From assembly GCA_050084985.1 (NCBI GenBank), contig JBITNC010000001.1, positions 104,098,001-104,162,000 of the forward strand: 64,000 nucleotides of DNA, given 5' to 3'. Position 1 is the stretch's first letter; every line of letters starts with the position of its first letter. Source of the DNA: Nageia nagi (taxonomy: Eukaryota; Pinophyta). A model generated the notes under the pieces. It saw only the letters and a list, made by a program, of their open reading frames with translations, had not been told where the DNA came from and did no database searches. Positions 16,210 to 27,960 of this stretch are shown piece by piece. The position numbers and the translations under genes are program-made.

Positions 16210-16323
16210 TGTTGATTAAGATTGTGTAATATATGTGCCGTGGACAATCTTAACCTAAGTAAATCAAGAACAGACTATAGTGACAGTCTGATCTCCGGAG
16301 AAGGTTGGTTCCTTATCAATTGG
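16210..16323 (+). repeat. Left terminal inverted repeat of the gag-only element (114 bp)
   Basis: It starts TGTTGATTAAGATTG and ends CCTTATCAATTGGG. The reverse complement of the element's right end (20,102 leftward) matches with few mismatches over this length. In an ordinary LTR element the two ends would be direct repeats, so the inverted relation is odd. Confidence 0.85.
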
Positions 16324-16334
16324 GCATAGAGAAA

Positions 16335-16560
16335 GTAACAGGAAAGGAAATAAAAGAGTAGAGTGCGAGGAATTCAAGCAAAAGGGTTAGGGTAATAGGA
16401 AAGAAATAAAAAGAGTAGAGTGCGAGGGATTTAAGAAAAAGGCTAGGGTAATAGGAAAGAAATAAAAGGAATAGAGTGCGAGGGATTTAAGCAAAAGGCT
16501 AGGCTAACAGAAAAGAAATAAAAGGAGTAGAGTGCAAGGAATTTAAGCAAAAGGCTTAGG
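16335..16560 (+). repeat. Tandem array, four copies of a 56-57 bp unit
   Basis: Four units (57, 56, 56 and 57 bp), each reading roughly GTAATAGGAAAGAAATAAAA, then a GTAGAGTGCGAGG core and an AAGCAAAAGGCTAGG end. Units 2 and 3 are the most alike, as expected for replication slippage or unequal exchange. The array sits just inside the left end of the gag-only element, where a promoter-containing LTR body could lie. Confidence 0.9.
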
Positions 16561-17079
16561 GTAACAAGAGAGAAAGCAAAGGTGGATCACTAGTTCAGCA
16601 CGGGCTTTCACAGTGTGTGAAACCTTGGCCTGAATCTAGTGTAGTAGCTACGGTACAAGCTCTCACTCTCTAATAGTTTCCCAGCTTTACTCTACCATGT
16701 AGCAGACACAGTTATACTAGCAACCCACAATTATCATTCAGGAAACAAGCCAAGCTATCACGATGTAACCAAATTAAGAATGATAATTACGAGTGCTAGA
16801 TAAGAAAGGTCAAGATGGTATCATATTACTGATAAAAACTACAGGTCTTCGAGAACAAATGTAAAGAGCAATACTAGGCTTCCGACCCTTCTTCCACTTT
16901 ATTTTCATATACTTATACTACAGTAATAGTAGTTACAAGATTTGTAGAATAGAAATGTTTACAAAATGACTTAAAGATTCCATCCTTCTTTTAACTGATA
17001 CTACCTACATACGCCACTTGGCAGAATATTACAAAAATGGGGTAGATGTAGATGATATGGTTTCTTAATAACTATGATC

Positions 17080-18005
17080 TAACTTTTTGCTGGCCTCATC
17101 TCTACATTTTGGAATGCTCTGTTCATCTCATTCCGGCTATTTGATCACTCTTTGCTGACCTCATCACTTCTGGACCTAGGCTTTTCCATAACTGAGTTTT
17201 ATCATTTCTTCTATGACATCATCATTTCATTTCTGGAATTCTTTACTCACTAACTTCGGGCCTTTTGATTTCCCTTGCTGACCTCATCATCTTCGGGACC
17301 TGGTTTCATTCAAAAATGAAAACGTTGTTCTCACCGTGATGTCATATCTATGCTTCCAGAATGCTCTACTCACTTCTTCAGAACCTAGTTTTTTCAACAA
17401 CTGAGCTTTTATCATTTCATTCCAGAATGTTTAATCTACTGACTCTGGCTTTTTTAATCACCCCTTGCTGACCTCATCACTTCTGAAACCTGATCTTTAC
17501 CAAAATGTGACTATCTCATACTCTGTGATGTCATCATTTCATTCCAGAATGCTTTACTTCTGGAACACTTATTTTACGAGGTTCTGGCTTCTTCAATCAT
17601 TCCTCATTGACCTCATCACTTCTGAGCTCCAATTTTAGATTAAGGCCTGGAATCATTGACATCATCTCTTACCTCTGAAATGTTTTACTCACAGACTCTG
17701 GCTTCTCAATTTCCCTTACTGACCTCATCACTTTTGGAACCTAGTTTTGTTGTCATCTTCTACTTCCAGAAATGTTTTACTCGCTTTCTTCAGAACCCAA
17801 GCCTTTCTACAACTAAGCTTTTATCATCATTTCAAAATGCTTTATCCACTGACTCTGGTATTTTAATCACCCCTTGCTGACATCATCATTTTTGGAGCCT
17901 AGTTTTTTGCCAAAATGCGACTATCTTATCCTCTGTGATGTCATCATCTTATTCTAGAATGTTTTACTTCTAGAACACTTAACTTTCAGGCTCCAACTTC
18001 TTTAT
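17080..18005 (+). repeat. Degenerate TGACCTCATCA / TGATGTCATCATTTC repeat block
   Basis: Motifs of the type TTGCTGACCTCATCACTTCTG and TTCCAGAATGCTTTACT recur many times at irregular spacing. At larger scale, 17,350-17,590 and 17,765-18,000 are near copies of each other about 415 bp apart, each holding the same succession of motifs. The block is richer in GC than its surroundings and lies between the 57-bp array and the gag frame. Confidence 0.8.
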
Positions 18006-18422
18006 CTACTCCAAAAAAACTCCCAGGGATCTTAAAATGAGCTCATGATTGCAAGTACAGTACACTAGGGCTTTAATAAAGAGTTTATTATGTATGAATA
18101 TACATTATGGCGACCTCTGAGGAAAATTTCACCTTTATGAAAGAGGAATTGAGAACCTAGTCAAAAAAAATAATACCAAAAATAATACCAAAGCATTTCA
18201 CTACTACATAGGGTTCGGAACCACATGGATTCGAAATTTTTTTTTAAAAAAGAGCAATGTCCTCATCCCATTTCAATGGCGAATCTCCTTCTCTGAAAGT
18301 ATCCGGAGTTGATTTTCGATCGTCGAACCACCTTTTACTATTTCATTTCTTCTCCGGAGGTCTTGATATGATTGATTCTGGAGCTCTTTTGGGGTTTAAC
18401 TTTTCTTTTGGAATACCAGAGA

Positions 18423-19757
18423 CTAGGGGTTTTTCCTTGATCTTGTTTCCATAGCAAAACTTCCTATACCCGTTGGTGCAAAATTCCTCAGGTTCACATC
18501 TCGGCTTATGTCGTCAGCTACACCAGGCGGAGGAATGCCCCCACTTCTTGATAAATATTCTTGATATTGATAAATAGGACATTTGGTTTGTTCATGAGCA
18601 TCATTGCAGGCCAAACACAAACCAGAGGCTGACCCAGAAGAGGAAGCTTGGCTTACATCATCATTCAACACATTCTGAGCCTTTTCTACAGCAAGATAAG
18701 GATATCTTCTTGCATCGCTTTGTCTGCTTAGCATGGTAATCCAGTTTGCCATATTTCTACACAAATTTTGGAGTTCCTGAATCTCCATCAATGAAGCTAC
18801 CCCTTGATTCATATTAGGCTGATGAGGGGCTGGTAAGGCCAAGGGAGCTCTAGGGACCGGTAAGGTTGATGGCCACTGTTGGATAGGGGTGGGGATACTG
18901 GCCAGTGGTGGAGCCAAACTAATTGCTTGAGGTCTCAAAATTTGCTATTGGGCTATTATTGGAAAATAAGGCATTGGCATACGACTTGGCAATTTTCCAA
19001 CTGCAATAAGATAGGATTCAGCATACACTGCTTGTCTATAGACCTCTGGGAAAGTATTTACTCTGAAATTTTGGATTTACAGAGAGAGATCCAGAGGAAA
19101 GGCTCTCAAGTAATACATTAAGGCTTGAAATTACTGAGGCCTGATTGGCATTGGGACTCTTACCCAAGTTTTTTGGAATCTAATATTGAAATACGAGATA
19201 TTTTCTTGCTCATATCTTTTGATAGAAGTGAACTGTGTTAACAAGGAAAAGGGATCTCCTAATTCATTAAATTCCAAGATAAAGGGCTCTGCCAGTTGAG
19301 CCCAAGTAGTTATAGATCCGTTAGGAAGGCCCCTGTACCAATCTAAGACCTTTCTTTTGAAAGATTGAGCCAGTAATCTCACCATGACATCTTCATGCTA
19401 GATATTGTGAATCTTAGCTAGGCCAGCTACATCAACGTAATGCTCGTAAGCCATTTTCTCTGATGTTGCATCAAACTCTGAAAAGGTTTTGAAAACATTT
19501 GTTGGGATGTCATGCAACATCGCCAGGACTAATGGTACCCCATTGTCCCATTCTAGATAAACATTCTGAGATGGATTAGCCATTTTAGGAGAGGTATTTC
19601 TAGTGTGAAGATTGGATGATTCTGGCTTGGTAAAGGATTTTAGGGAGCTGATACTATTCAGAGACTTGGACTTGATCAGGGTCTTTCTCTTAGGAGTATC
19701 TAATGTTCTAAAATCTGGTGCTTCTTTTGCTGCTCTAGTTTTAGATCTTGTCCACAT
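18423..19757 (-). pseudogene. Gag of the non-autonomous element, 444 codons with three in-frame stops
   Basis: From ATG at 19,757 one reading frame runs to 18,423, broken only by stops at 19,398-19,400, 19,131-19,133 and about 18,943; there is no frameshift. The middle part holds the retrotransposon gag core (LDWYRGLPNGSITTWAQLA, then FILEF and a SLLTQF...YFNIRF-like stretch). A proline-rich segment follows, then a zinc knuckle near the C-terminus reading CLACNDAHEQTKC; its CX2CX3HX4C spacing is one residue shorter than usual. The frame suggests recent function; gag would form the particle shell. Stops could be decay or, less likely, read-through sites. Confidence 0.8.
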
Positions 19758-19865
19758 AAACTCTAGGTTGCAAAAGAAAATGAGAGGTTCAAAAGCACAT
19801 ATGATATTTGCAAATAATTTGCTTTAATACATACCATAGATAGTGCTTTAGCAGAGTCGCAAATA

Positions 19866-19904
19866 AGTTTCTTCGTGTCCCACCGGGCGTGCCAAAAGAG
19901 ATAC
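19866..19904 (-). promoter_or_regulatory. Leader / candidate primer-binding region
   Basis: On the minus strand the sequence next to the hairpin end reads TATCTCTTTTGGCACGCCC, then GGTGGGACACGAAG. A GGCACGCCCGGTGGGAC phrase just inside the 5' LTR is, to my recollection, common in plant gypsy-type leaders, which supports minus-strand polarity. The exact priming tRNA was not identified. Confidence 0.5.
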
Positions 19905-20102
19905 TGTTGATTAGGATTGTGTAATATATGTGCCATGAACAATCTTAACCAAAGTAAATCAAGAACAGACTATAGTGACAGTCTGATCCCAATTGATAAG
20001 GAAACGACCTTCTCCAGAGATCAGACTGTCACTATAGTCTGTTCTTGATTTAATTTGGTTAAGATTGTTCACGGCGCATATATTACGCAATCCTAATCAA
20101 CA
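19905..20102. repeat. 198-bp near-perfect hairpin at the element's right end
   Basis: Two 84-bp arms (19,905-19,988 and 20,019-20,102) are reverse complements with few mismatches, around a 30-bp loop (19,989-20,018). The outer bases are TGTTGATTAGGATTG and CAATCCTAATCAACA. The loop is inverted relative to the matching segment inside the left end. This could form by snap-back copying during reverse transcription or by a later inversion. Confidence 0.9.
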
Positions 20103-20107
20103 GGAAT
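20103..20107. repeat. Target-site duplication, right (GGAAT)
   Basis: GGAAT directly follows CAACA at 20,102 and equals 16,205-16,209 on the other side of the element. Confidence 0.85.
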
Positions 20108-22195
20108 GAACCAAGCAATCCCACATAAGTTTAATAATGTTGCTAGCTTGTTCAACACTCACATGTTAAGATTGGTTAAGAAACAAGGGTCACCAATCTT
20201 GATAAAAAAATTTTGTATTCACTTCTCAACACTCATCCTATTGAAAAAATGCCTCAAAAGTAACCTCACCATTCCTATTCCACATCCCATGTGCAATAGG
20301 CTTTTTGGTCATAATGTAATGATTTTCTACTTGGAGCCTATACCACCCAAGAGATTGCACTTCCACTATGTTAGCATCACCACTTGATGATAACTCACTA
20401 TCTCATAGGACTAGACAGTTCATTCTAGGCAAACTTTTATATGATCAGATAGCATTTCTTATGGAATAATTATCATACCCTTATCTAGTAACTACAAGTG
20501 GTATGATTACTAGTTATCCTCACCTAGTAATAGCAAATTTTTTGATTGCTATCCCCACCTAAATCACCTATTAGAGGATATGAGTCACTAGCCTACCTAT
20601 AACATTTAGCTAGGTTCACCATGTGGTTTGGCATCCTTATGCCCATAATTTGGAGAGCCATGGATATAAACAATATCCTCAAGTGGTTATTTAATCTAAT
20701 TTATTATTAAATGTGTTAACAAAAAGAACCACCCATGGCCTACTAACCATAAACTAATGTTTTCTAATAGTGAAGAGGGTGTAAGATACCATACATAAAC
20801 AAGACCTAGATTTAACACCATTCATCTTTGCCCATAAGTTGTACATTAGAAGTTCTACTTATAGGCTTGCTTACAAATTCTCCTAATTCTATTTGTTTCA
20901 CACATATTGTATCATGTATATGGATCTACTTTTTTAAAAGTCACTATGCATAATAAAAGTAGCAAATCATGAGGTAAGGTCTATCCACTATTACTATAAA
21001 AGTAATGCAATGCTAAGTGGTCCTTCCAGAAGGAATATTTCTTTTATTTATTATTTAGTAGAGTAGATTTACTTGCAAATGTTCCCCATCATTTTGTTGT
21101 ATTCATTCCAAAGGATACCAAATGACCCTATTCAATCCCATTGGATCCCATTTACACTCAATTTCATCCTAAGAGTCCCTAAATATATTCCATATGCTTC
21201 TAAATTATCTTTTGAGATCCTAATTGTAAATTAGGATTATTTTCTAATTAATCAATTTTTTTAAATTTTTTGTGAAAATCATTTACTTCCTCAATTTATA
21301 ATATTTATTAATCATTTCTATGAAAGACATAGTAATTTCTACTCCTATTAATTCATATAATCAATACTAATTAGAGTATTTGATAACCATAATTAAAATA
21401 AATCTCATTAAATCATAATACTAATATTTTTCTACAATTCATATAAATAAAAAGTAATTTATAAGATTCATTAATAAATAACTAATATAATCTATCTATA
21501 AAATGTATGAATTACATTTACTTCTTTAACTTTAAAGCTTTTATAATTTATTATAAGTAGAAATCATGTATTAGACAAAGGCAATTCAAATATAATACAA
21601 CCTATTTAATCAATTATGGAATCTTTTTGACAAATCATACTATTTCATATCCAATGAATTTATAATTTCAATTTGTTCGTATCATATGGTTTTGACCATT
21701 ATATCAACCATTGAACATCTTTATCGATATTTATGCAACAAGCATCGAATATCCCCTTGGAGCTTGGTAAGTAGATTGAGTACTAGGAGGACAAGAATTA
21801 GGACAACCCCTTTAAAACATTACCATTATCTAAATAAATTTAAGTATAGACTTCAAGAGAAATTATCTCTTTTCCTTGATCAATGTACATTAATCCATAT
21901 TAAATAATTAAATCATTCATAATAAGGTCTTGAATATCATAATAATTAATTTATGTAATTGGTATCATATGAATTATTTTACTTAATATTATACCAATAT
22001 CATAATATTAAAACCATAATTTATTTAATACATGATTCTAAAGAGTTCTTGAATTACTTATTAAAAATATTAAACATAACTTATCACCTCAGTAGATACT
22101 AATTACTTTAATTAACAAACTTAGATAATAACAAGTAAGCATATTTTTATCAATTCATGCCTCCTTACTTTCATATGAATTTGACAATATTTTTT
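20108..22195. other. AT-rich DNA, nothing recognised
   Basis: Reading frames at 20,106-20,387 and 21,686-21,907 show no domain. From about 21,230 the sequence is extremely AT-rich. Confidence 0.5.
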
Positions 22196-22202
22196 TACTA
22201 AT

Positions 22203-22835
22203 ATGATAAATATTATATTAAAACTTTAATAAAATTTATATGAAAATAAATTCATTCAACACTAGTAAAGGTATAAGAAGAAATATTTGATTAATCTATT
22301 GAAAATATCATAATACAATTTACATTTGAAATTTTACACACCTGTATCTAAGTAAAGGGAGAATAACAAAAGAAAATCCCACTCCTTTACCTTTTAAAAA
22401 AAAATACATGGTACCAACCTTTAAATAAAATAACCACTATGTCTCTTCAAATGGTATAACACTTCTAACATTAATTAATTCGATGAGATTTTATCAAATA
22501 TTATAATAAATATCATATTAAAAATTTAATAAAATTCATGTCAAAATAAATTCATTAAACTCTTACTAAAGGTATAAAAAAAATATGTAACTAGTCTCCT
22601 TAAAATATTTAAAAATACATAATACAATTTGTATGTAAAATTTTCTACTTCTACATCTAAAATAAAGAGATAATAACAAAAGAAAATTCCACTTCTTTAC
22701 TTTTTAAAGAAAAAGATACGGTAATAACCTTTGAATAAAATAACTATTATGTCTCTTCAAATGGTTTAACACTTATAATAACAATTAATTCTATGAAGTC
22801 TTACAAAACATTATGATAAATATGATATTAAATAC
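22203..22835 (+). repeat. Tandem duplication, two and a bit copies of a 300-310 bp unit
   Basis: Unit starts can be placed at 22,203, 22,503 and 22,813 (TATGATAAATATTATATT and close variants). Units 1 and 2 share their full length, including ATGTCTCTTCAAATGGT near the end of each; the third is only about 25 bp. No coding content. Confidence 0.85.
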
Positions 22836-24240
22836 CTCAAAATATAATACCTCAATTAGAAAATAATGTAAAATAATGCACCTTAAATTAAACAAGAAAG
22901 AGAGACTTCTTTTCTTCATGTAACTTTTCACCAATTTTGAGAATAACAAGAATTAAATAATAAAAGATAGATAGGTAGGCATTTTGCTTAAGGTTTTACC
23001 CTTTTATTTATAGACAAAGAGATCTAAGTATGTCCAAATGGACATCTCCTCACACCTTTAATAAATTTTAGGGTAACTTTGCTTAAAGTTATTGATGATT
23101 GAAATGGTATTAAATACCTTAGAGCCTTTTTATTAATTGACAAATTAATGCTAACTATTATTCACACCTAATATAAGAAAAAAAAACTAAGGTCATTAGT
23201 ACATTATTTTTCTACCCATTAAATATCTTGCAACACTGCTAGGAGAGCTTAGTCTTTTTCTAATAATATTTTTACTATTAGCCATATGTGGTAATAATAT
23301 GGGCACTCATATCAACTTTTACATTATAAAATTTATTTCTATAAATTTATAGATTTAAAGAAAGTATATTGCTTTTTCCTTCCATTTTAAATTTGAATTT
23401 CAAAAACACAAAATAAAGGAAACATACTTTTACCTGCAATGCTCACCTTATCCTGCAAAGTAAGATTAATCCACACATTTTTCAAAATACAATTTCATTA
23501 AAAAATCAATAGTCATATCAATTATTCTACATGATTTACAATGGTCATAGGGTGCATCAGCAATTTAATGCCAATCATTTCCTCCTCTTATCCTTCTATT
23601 CGCATCACCAATTCACCTTTGATCCTTAGGGTCTTTGGATTGCTTCTCCATCTCGAGGTGACCTATGTTAAAATATCTCAAGGCTAGCATCAAATTGTCA
23701 TAATTGATACATATTCTTTATCAAACTTATCATCACTATAACATTATTCAAACATAATCCACTCAAATCATGAATGATATTCGAGGTCAAATAGTATCTT
23801 AAGGTGAATATAGATAATTTCATTATATTTTATATTTTATACTTTATATTTTTAAATTAATTTTCAATGAAATTGGTCCCTAAAATTGAAAAATTAGGTT
23901 GTATTTATTTTTCAATAAATTTATTTTAGAAACAAGTATGAAAAAAAATTATATGTGCATAATCTATAGAGAATTCTCTTTTAAGTAAAAAAATGAAAAG
24001 AGGATAAGTCTAGGGCTAGTAAAAAATTAATAAAAAAAATATTCATGAAAAAATCATTAAAAAATATAATGCATAATATTCATTTTGTTAGGTATCTTTT
24101 TTTAAAAGGATTTTAAAAAATATTATATTTTAGATAAAAATATGCTTATCGTAGAAGAGCATGTTCTCATGATAAAATAGTACTTTTTAAATAGTGGATT
24201 TTACAATTTCCTATCATAAATAAATTTCTATCAAGTTGGT
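22836..24240. other. AT-rich DNA, nothing recognised
   Basis: No domain-bearing frame, structured repeat or RNA gene was seen. Confidence 0.5.
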
Positions 24241-24249
24241 ATTAGAATA

Positions 24250-25240
24250 AATTATATATTTGAAAATTACACTCTAAGAACTACATTTTCAACTGAGTGA
24301 TATTTTTCAAAATTCCATCTTTAAGGGCTTCAAAAGCTATGATCAATTATGACCAAATCTAAACAATCAAGAAAACACATCTAATTTTTGGCCATTTCAT
24401 GGAACCATCTTCTTACAATTACACATTGATCAATATACACTTACCTTTATCCTTATTAGAATATTAAGGGAGCATACCTAGATCATGATAAACAAATTGA
24501 GTTACCAAGTGTCCAGACTCGACCTCGCTTTCCTCATTGACCTCTTCAATTACCATATTTTTCTATCCATCCATATCCTCTAATTCCATATTGGTGGCAG
24601 CATGTAAACAATATTATACACCATTGATAATGTATTTATTAATAGTAGAAACCATTTTTTTGTATAACCTATATTTTCATAAGAGATTAAGCTATTCAAG
24701 GATTTCAAAGTTGTAGAATTTTTTTCTAATAACTCATAATTAGTTAAAATATCAATAAAATTTTTCATATTATTAGTAAGGTAATATTCCAACTTTTCAT
24801 TTTTAAATAGGAATTTCTTTATTGATCTAACATGATTAGAAATTATACCTAACTCTTTAAGTTTAGCATCACTACTAAAGGATCATCACAGTTTCCCAAA
24901 CTTAATTTTCAAAATCATAATCATCAATAGTCATTCTAAGCATATTAGGAGTTTTTCCAATAATATTGATCTTTTTGATATAAATTGTAGATTTAGTATC
25001 ATTATCCTCATTAGTATCCATTCAATCATTAGTATCAAGATCTTGTAGAGGTAAATCAAGGTTAACCTAAATGCTTCTCTTGATATCCTTAAAATGAACC
25101 TTATTTTTAGAAACCTAGTTTTATCATTTTCTCTAGCTTTTGCTCTAAGCTACTCAGGTAAAGGAAGAGATAATAACAAAAATTTATTCATAACTCTTTA
25201 GAAGGAATGCCCTATATTGAGATCTAGGTATGTAAGAATG
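24250..25240 (-). other. Decayed coding-like sequence, possibly retrotransposon
   Basis: The minus strand holds short open stretches (for example 24,580-24,792) that look like former coding sequence. They read as charged segments without a motif I can name. The position next to a possible LTR (25,256-25,975) suggests retrotransposon internal sequence, but this is only inference. Confidence 0.3.
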
Positions 25241-25255
25241 TCGGGTTAACCAAAA

Positions 25256-25975
25256 TGTAGACCTCAAATTATGTAAAATATGAAAATACATAATAAATAA
25301 ATTGATCCACAATGTAAGAAGAAATAGATAACGTACACACTATCATATTATAGTAGATATATGCTAAACACATTATCCTAATATGAAGTGTATGTACAAT
25401 CCTCAATAATAAGTAAAAATGAATTTTCAGAGGATTGGGATTTGATTTATGGTGAGCTTTTGACAAATCTTTATTTGTATCGATCAATGAATTTGAACAC
25501 CAAAATATGGAACCTTGAATCTAGACATATGCCATTACTAGCCTACGTTGTTAGCAATGTGAGATGTGTCAAATTGCATTGTATACAAAAGATTAAAATT
25601 TTAGAGATCAAAGTATAAAAATTTCTCATGATAGGTGGCATATAAAGACATTGTAGCTTGATAAAGATTACAACTGAAAACCGCCTATCATAGATCGTAT
25701 CATATTAAAGAGTTTTGATTTGTATAGGTCTACCTATTCCACTCACTTATATAGCTTACAAGGACATAGAAAGGAGTGAAGGCTAACCTCTAGCAATAAT
25801 ATAAACTTTGTTATATTAAAGATACTTTAAAATGTAAACCATGATAAGTAGTATACCATTTAATATAACACATGGTATTGCATTGTAATTTATCTTGACA
25901 TATGTAATATTGCATTAAGTTATTTAGGAAGTTAAAATATGATTTATTAAAAAATAATAAATCAATTTTAGTCAT
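25256..25975 (+). repeat. Dispersed repeat, about 0.72 kb, copy 2 (possible LTR)
   Basis: Same orientation and extent as 9137-9860, diverged by scattered substitutions and small indels. It starts TGTAGACCTCAAATT and contains CTTATATAGC, a candidate TATA box. See copy 1 for limits on calling it an LTR. Confidence 0.65.
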
Positions 25976-26790
25976 CTATGCAAAATAAAAGAAAGCTCTT
26001 TTGTAGATGATGAAAAACCACATGAGAAAAAACCATCTTCCAAAAGAGAGAATAAGACATAAGAAGTAAGGTAAAGAGGAAGGTTTCCTCTTCAACACAC
26101 CCCAAGGATAACTTCCATCACCTCAACCAAGTAAGGTGATGTAAAGATGTATGCAATGATGCCTCTTGAAGTACAATTAATAATAAGAGAGAAGTGCAAA
26201 AAATTAATGTGATGTTTCCAAAATATGTAGTTAACTCAATGTTGAACTAAATATCTTCCATGGGGAAGAAAGAAGCTAGAAGGCATACATCAAAAATATT
26301 CCCACTCCAACAAAGTATGAGAAGTAAGGAACATCATCAAATCTGGTACTAGTGATGACAAAGGAGGCTATGAACCATATTGAAGAGACAATTTTGCCAA
26401 TAAACCAAATAGTGATGGTCATATCATACAACCAAAGGATAACCATGGGATGAGTTAAAAGACTAAATATGTTACATAAAGGAAATATATATGAAATAAG
26501 TAAGATAAGGAGGCAAAGAAACCTCAAGATAATCCCTAGGATCTCCTAAAGAGAATCCAATTGAAGAAGGAGGTGGAGAAGAATCAACAACATCTGGAAT
26601 CATACTATATTCCTCAACATTTACCTCATTCATTGAATCTTCATGCATAAAGGAATCTTCTCAACATATGATGAGCCATTTACTATATTATAACTCAACA
26701 TATTAGAGAAATTGTATATATCATAATGTATTTCATATTTAGTTATTAAAGAGATATATATCATATTATAATTATAAAATATATTGAGCT
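25976..26790. other. Nothing recognised
   Basis: Only short frames without a domain. The sequence is slightly purine-rich on the plus strand. Confidence 0.5.
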
Positions 26791-26792
26791 AT

Positions 26793-26871
26793 GAGGCATT
26801 AGTGTAGTGGTAAGGGTTCTTGGTTTTCCTTTGGGAGGTCATGGAATCTAATCCCACAAGCCAAAGAGAGG
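26793..26871 (+). repeat. tRNA-derived SINE-like unit
   Basis: The sequence GAGGCATTAGTGTAGTGGTA resembles the 5' part of a tRNA with an RNA polymerase III A box (TAGTGTAGTGG). About 45 bases on, GGTCATGGAATCTAATCCC resembles a decayed B box. The spacing is right for a tRNA-derived SINE head. The 3' end of the unit and a target duplication could not be set. Confidence 0.5.
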
Positions 26872-27019
26872 AACTTATACACATGTGGAGGGGTAATAAA
26901 GAAAGTGGTAAAACCTATATTAGTTCTAGTAAAGATTCAAATAGAATTTTCTATGTGATAGATTATAAAGAATCCCCATAACACTCATATGGATGTAAAT
27001 TTCTTGGATCTAACCTAAA

Positions 27020-27960
27020 ATTTTTAGAATGGAGAAAAGCAATGGAGAAGGGTTAGGGTTCAACATAGGAGAGGAGGATTATGGTGATGATGATGAGGAG
27101 GAAGACAATGTAGTACTTATGGAGAGCTTGGGTGTGGGTTTTTTGGCCTAGGTTTTATTCCCAATAAAAAATGATGAGGTGTGTAGGCCATTGTCATGGA
27201 GATTATATGGTTAGAATGGTGGCTTTATGGTGACATTGTTATACATACTATGGGGATATTTTTAAGGCTATAATGGTCTCCATATTTTATAGATGGTGGA
27301 GACTTAATAGTTAAACATCAAGGGGTTCTAAAAAAGGCTTCATGACTAGTGTTTAAGATCAGGCTCTATTGGAGTTTTATTTCATTATAGGGTTTGTTTA
27401 GCATTTTTTTTGTGATCGATTGATTTCAAGGTTAAAGCTAGTCTAACTTTCTATGTTTGAAGGGATATTTAGTGAGACCTAGGGATACTATTAAATGTTA
27501 GAAAACTAAGTTATTTTGGGGAGTAGATCAATGTGTCTACCAACATTTTTTCTAAATGAATGTATCAGTTATGGAATGGATCGTATGGGTAATTTTTATT
27601 CTATCAATGGGAGAAGATGAGCCTAACCTAAATGATATATAGATAGGTTCAAAGGGTTAATTTTATGATTGGGAAATGTATGGGTGATGTTTGGTGGTCT
27701 CTCAGTCTGACTAAGCTTCATATGGGAGTTTCTTGGAGGATCCTTACTATGATTGAGAAATGTATGGGAATTGATTTGGACCCCTATCACGACTAAGTGA
27801 TGTATGGGTATTATTTGGAATGATTAGGAAGTTCTCATGGATGAGTGTAGAAAAATATATTAGTGAAAAGAATCATTGAGAATATCTTAAAGACCAACAA
27901 AAATAGAAAATTATCAGCCTAGGGTAGTTCAAAGTTAGGGATTTTGAAACCCTAAGTTAG
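27020..27960 (+). other. Coding-like decayed sequence of unknown type
   Basis: This stretch is less AT-rich than its surroundings and codon-like on the plus strand, with an acidic run (GATGATGATGAGGAGGAAGA at about 27,083) and a repeated phrase GATTGGGAAATGTATGGG near 27,668 and in variant form near 27,752. Stops occur in every frame. It may be a LINE or other transposon remnant; no diagnostic motif was found. Confidence 0.3.

Larger units (their letters stand above)
16210..20102 (-). mobile_element. Complete 3.9-kb gag-only LTR-type element with inverted ends
   Basis: The ends are TGTTGATTA...TAATCAACA, flanked by the 5-bp duplication GGAAT, so this is one integration event. The only protein-coding content is a minus-strand gag frame (18,423-19,757); no protease, integrase or reverse transcriptase is seen, which fits a non-autonomous gag-bearing element (TR-GAG type). 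The ends are unusual: the first 114 bp at the left recur inverted at the right end, and the right end is a 198-bp hairpin. Between the ends lie a 57-bp tandem array, about 0.9 kb of degenerate repeats and a leader with a conserved GGCACGCCCGGTGGGA phrase. It would depend on another element for mobility. Confidence 0.8.

Noticed and set aside
16210-20102. DNA transposon, because the ends are inverted repeats
   Set aside because: A gag frame, a retroelement-type leader, TG...CA ends and a 5-bp duplication fit an LTR-type origin better; no transposase was seen.
25256-25975. Assigning the two 0.72-kb repeats as the LTR pair of one element
   Set aside because: No primer-binding site, polypurine tract or target duplication was found and the spacing is 16 kb; kept only as a possibility.
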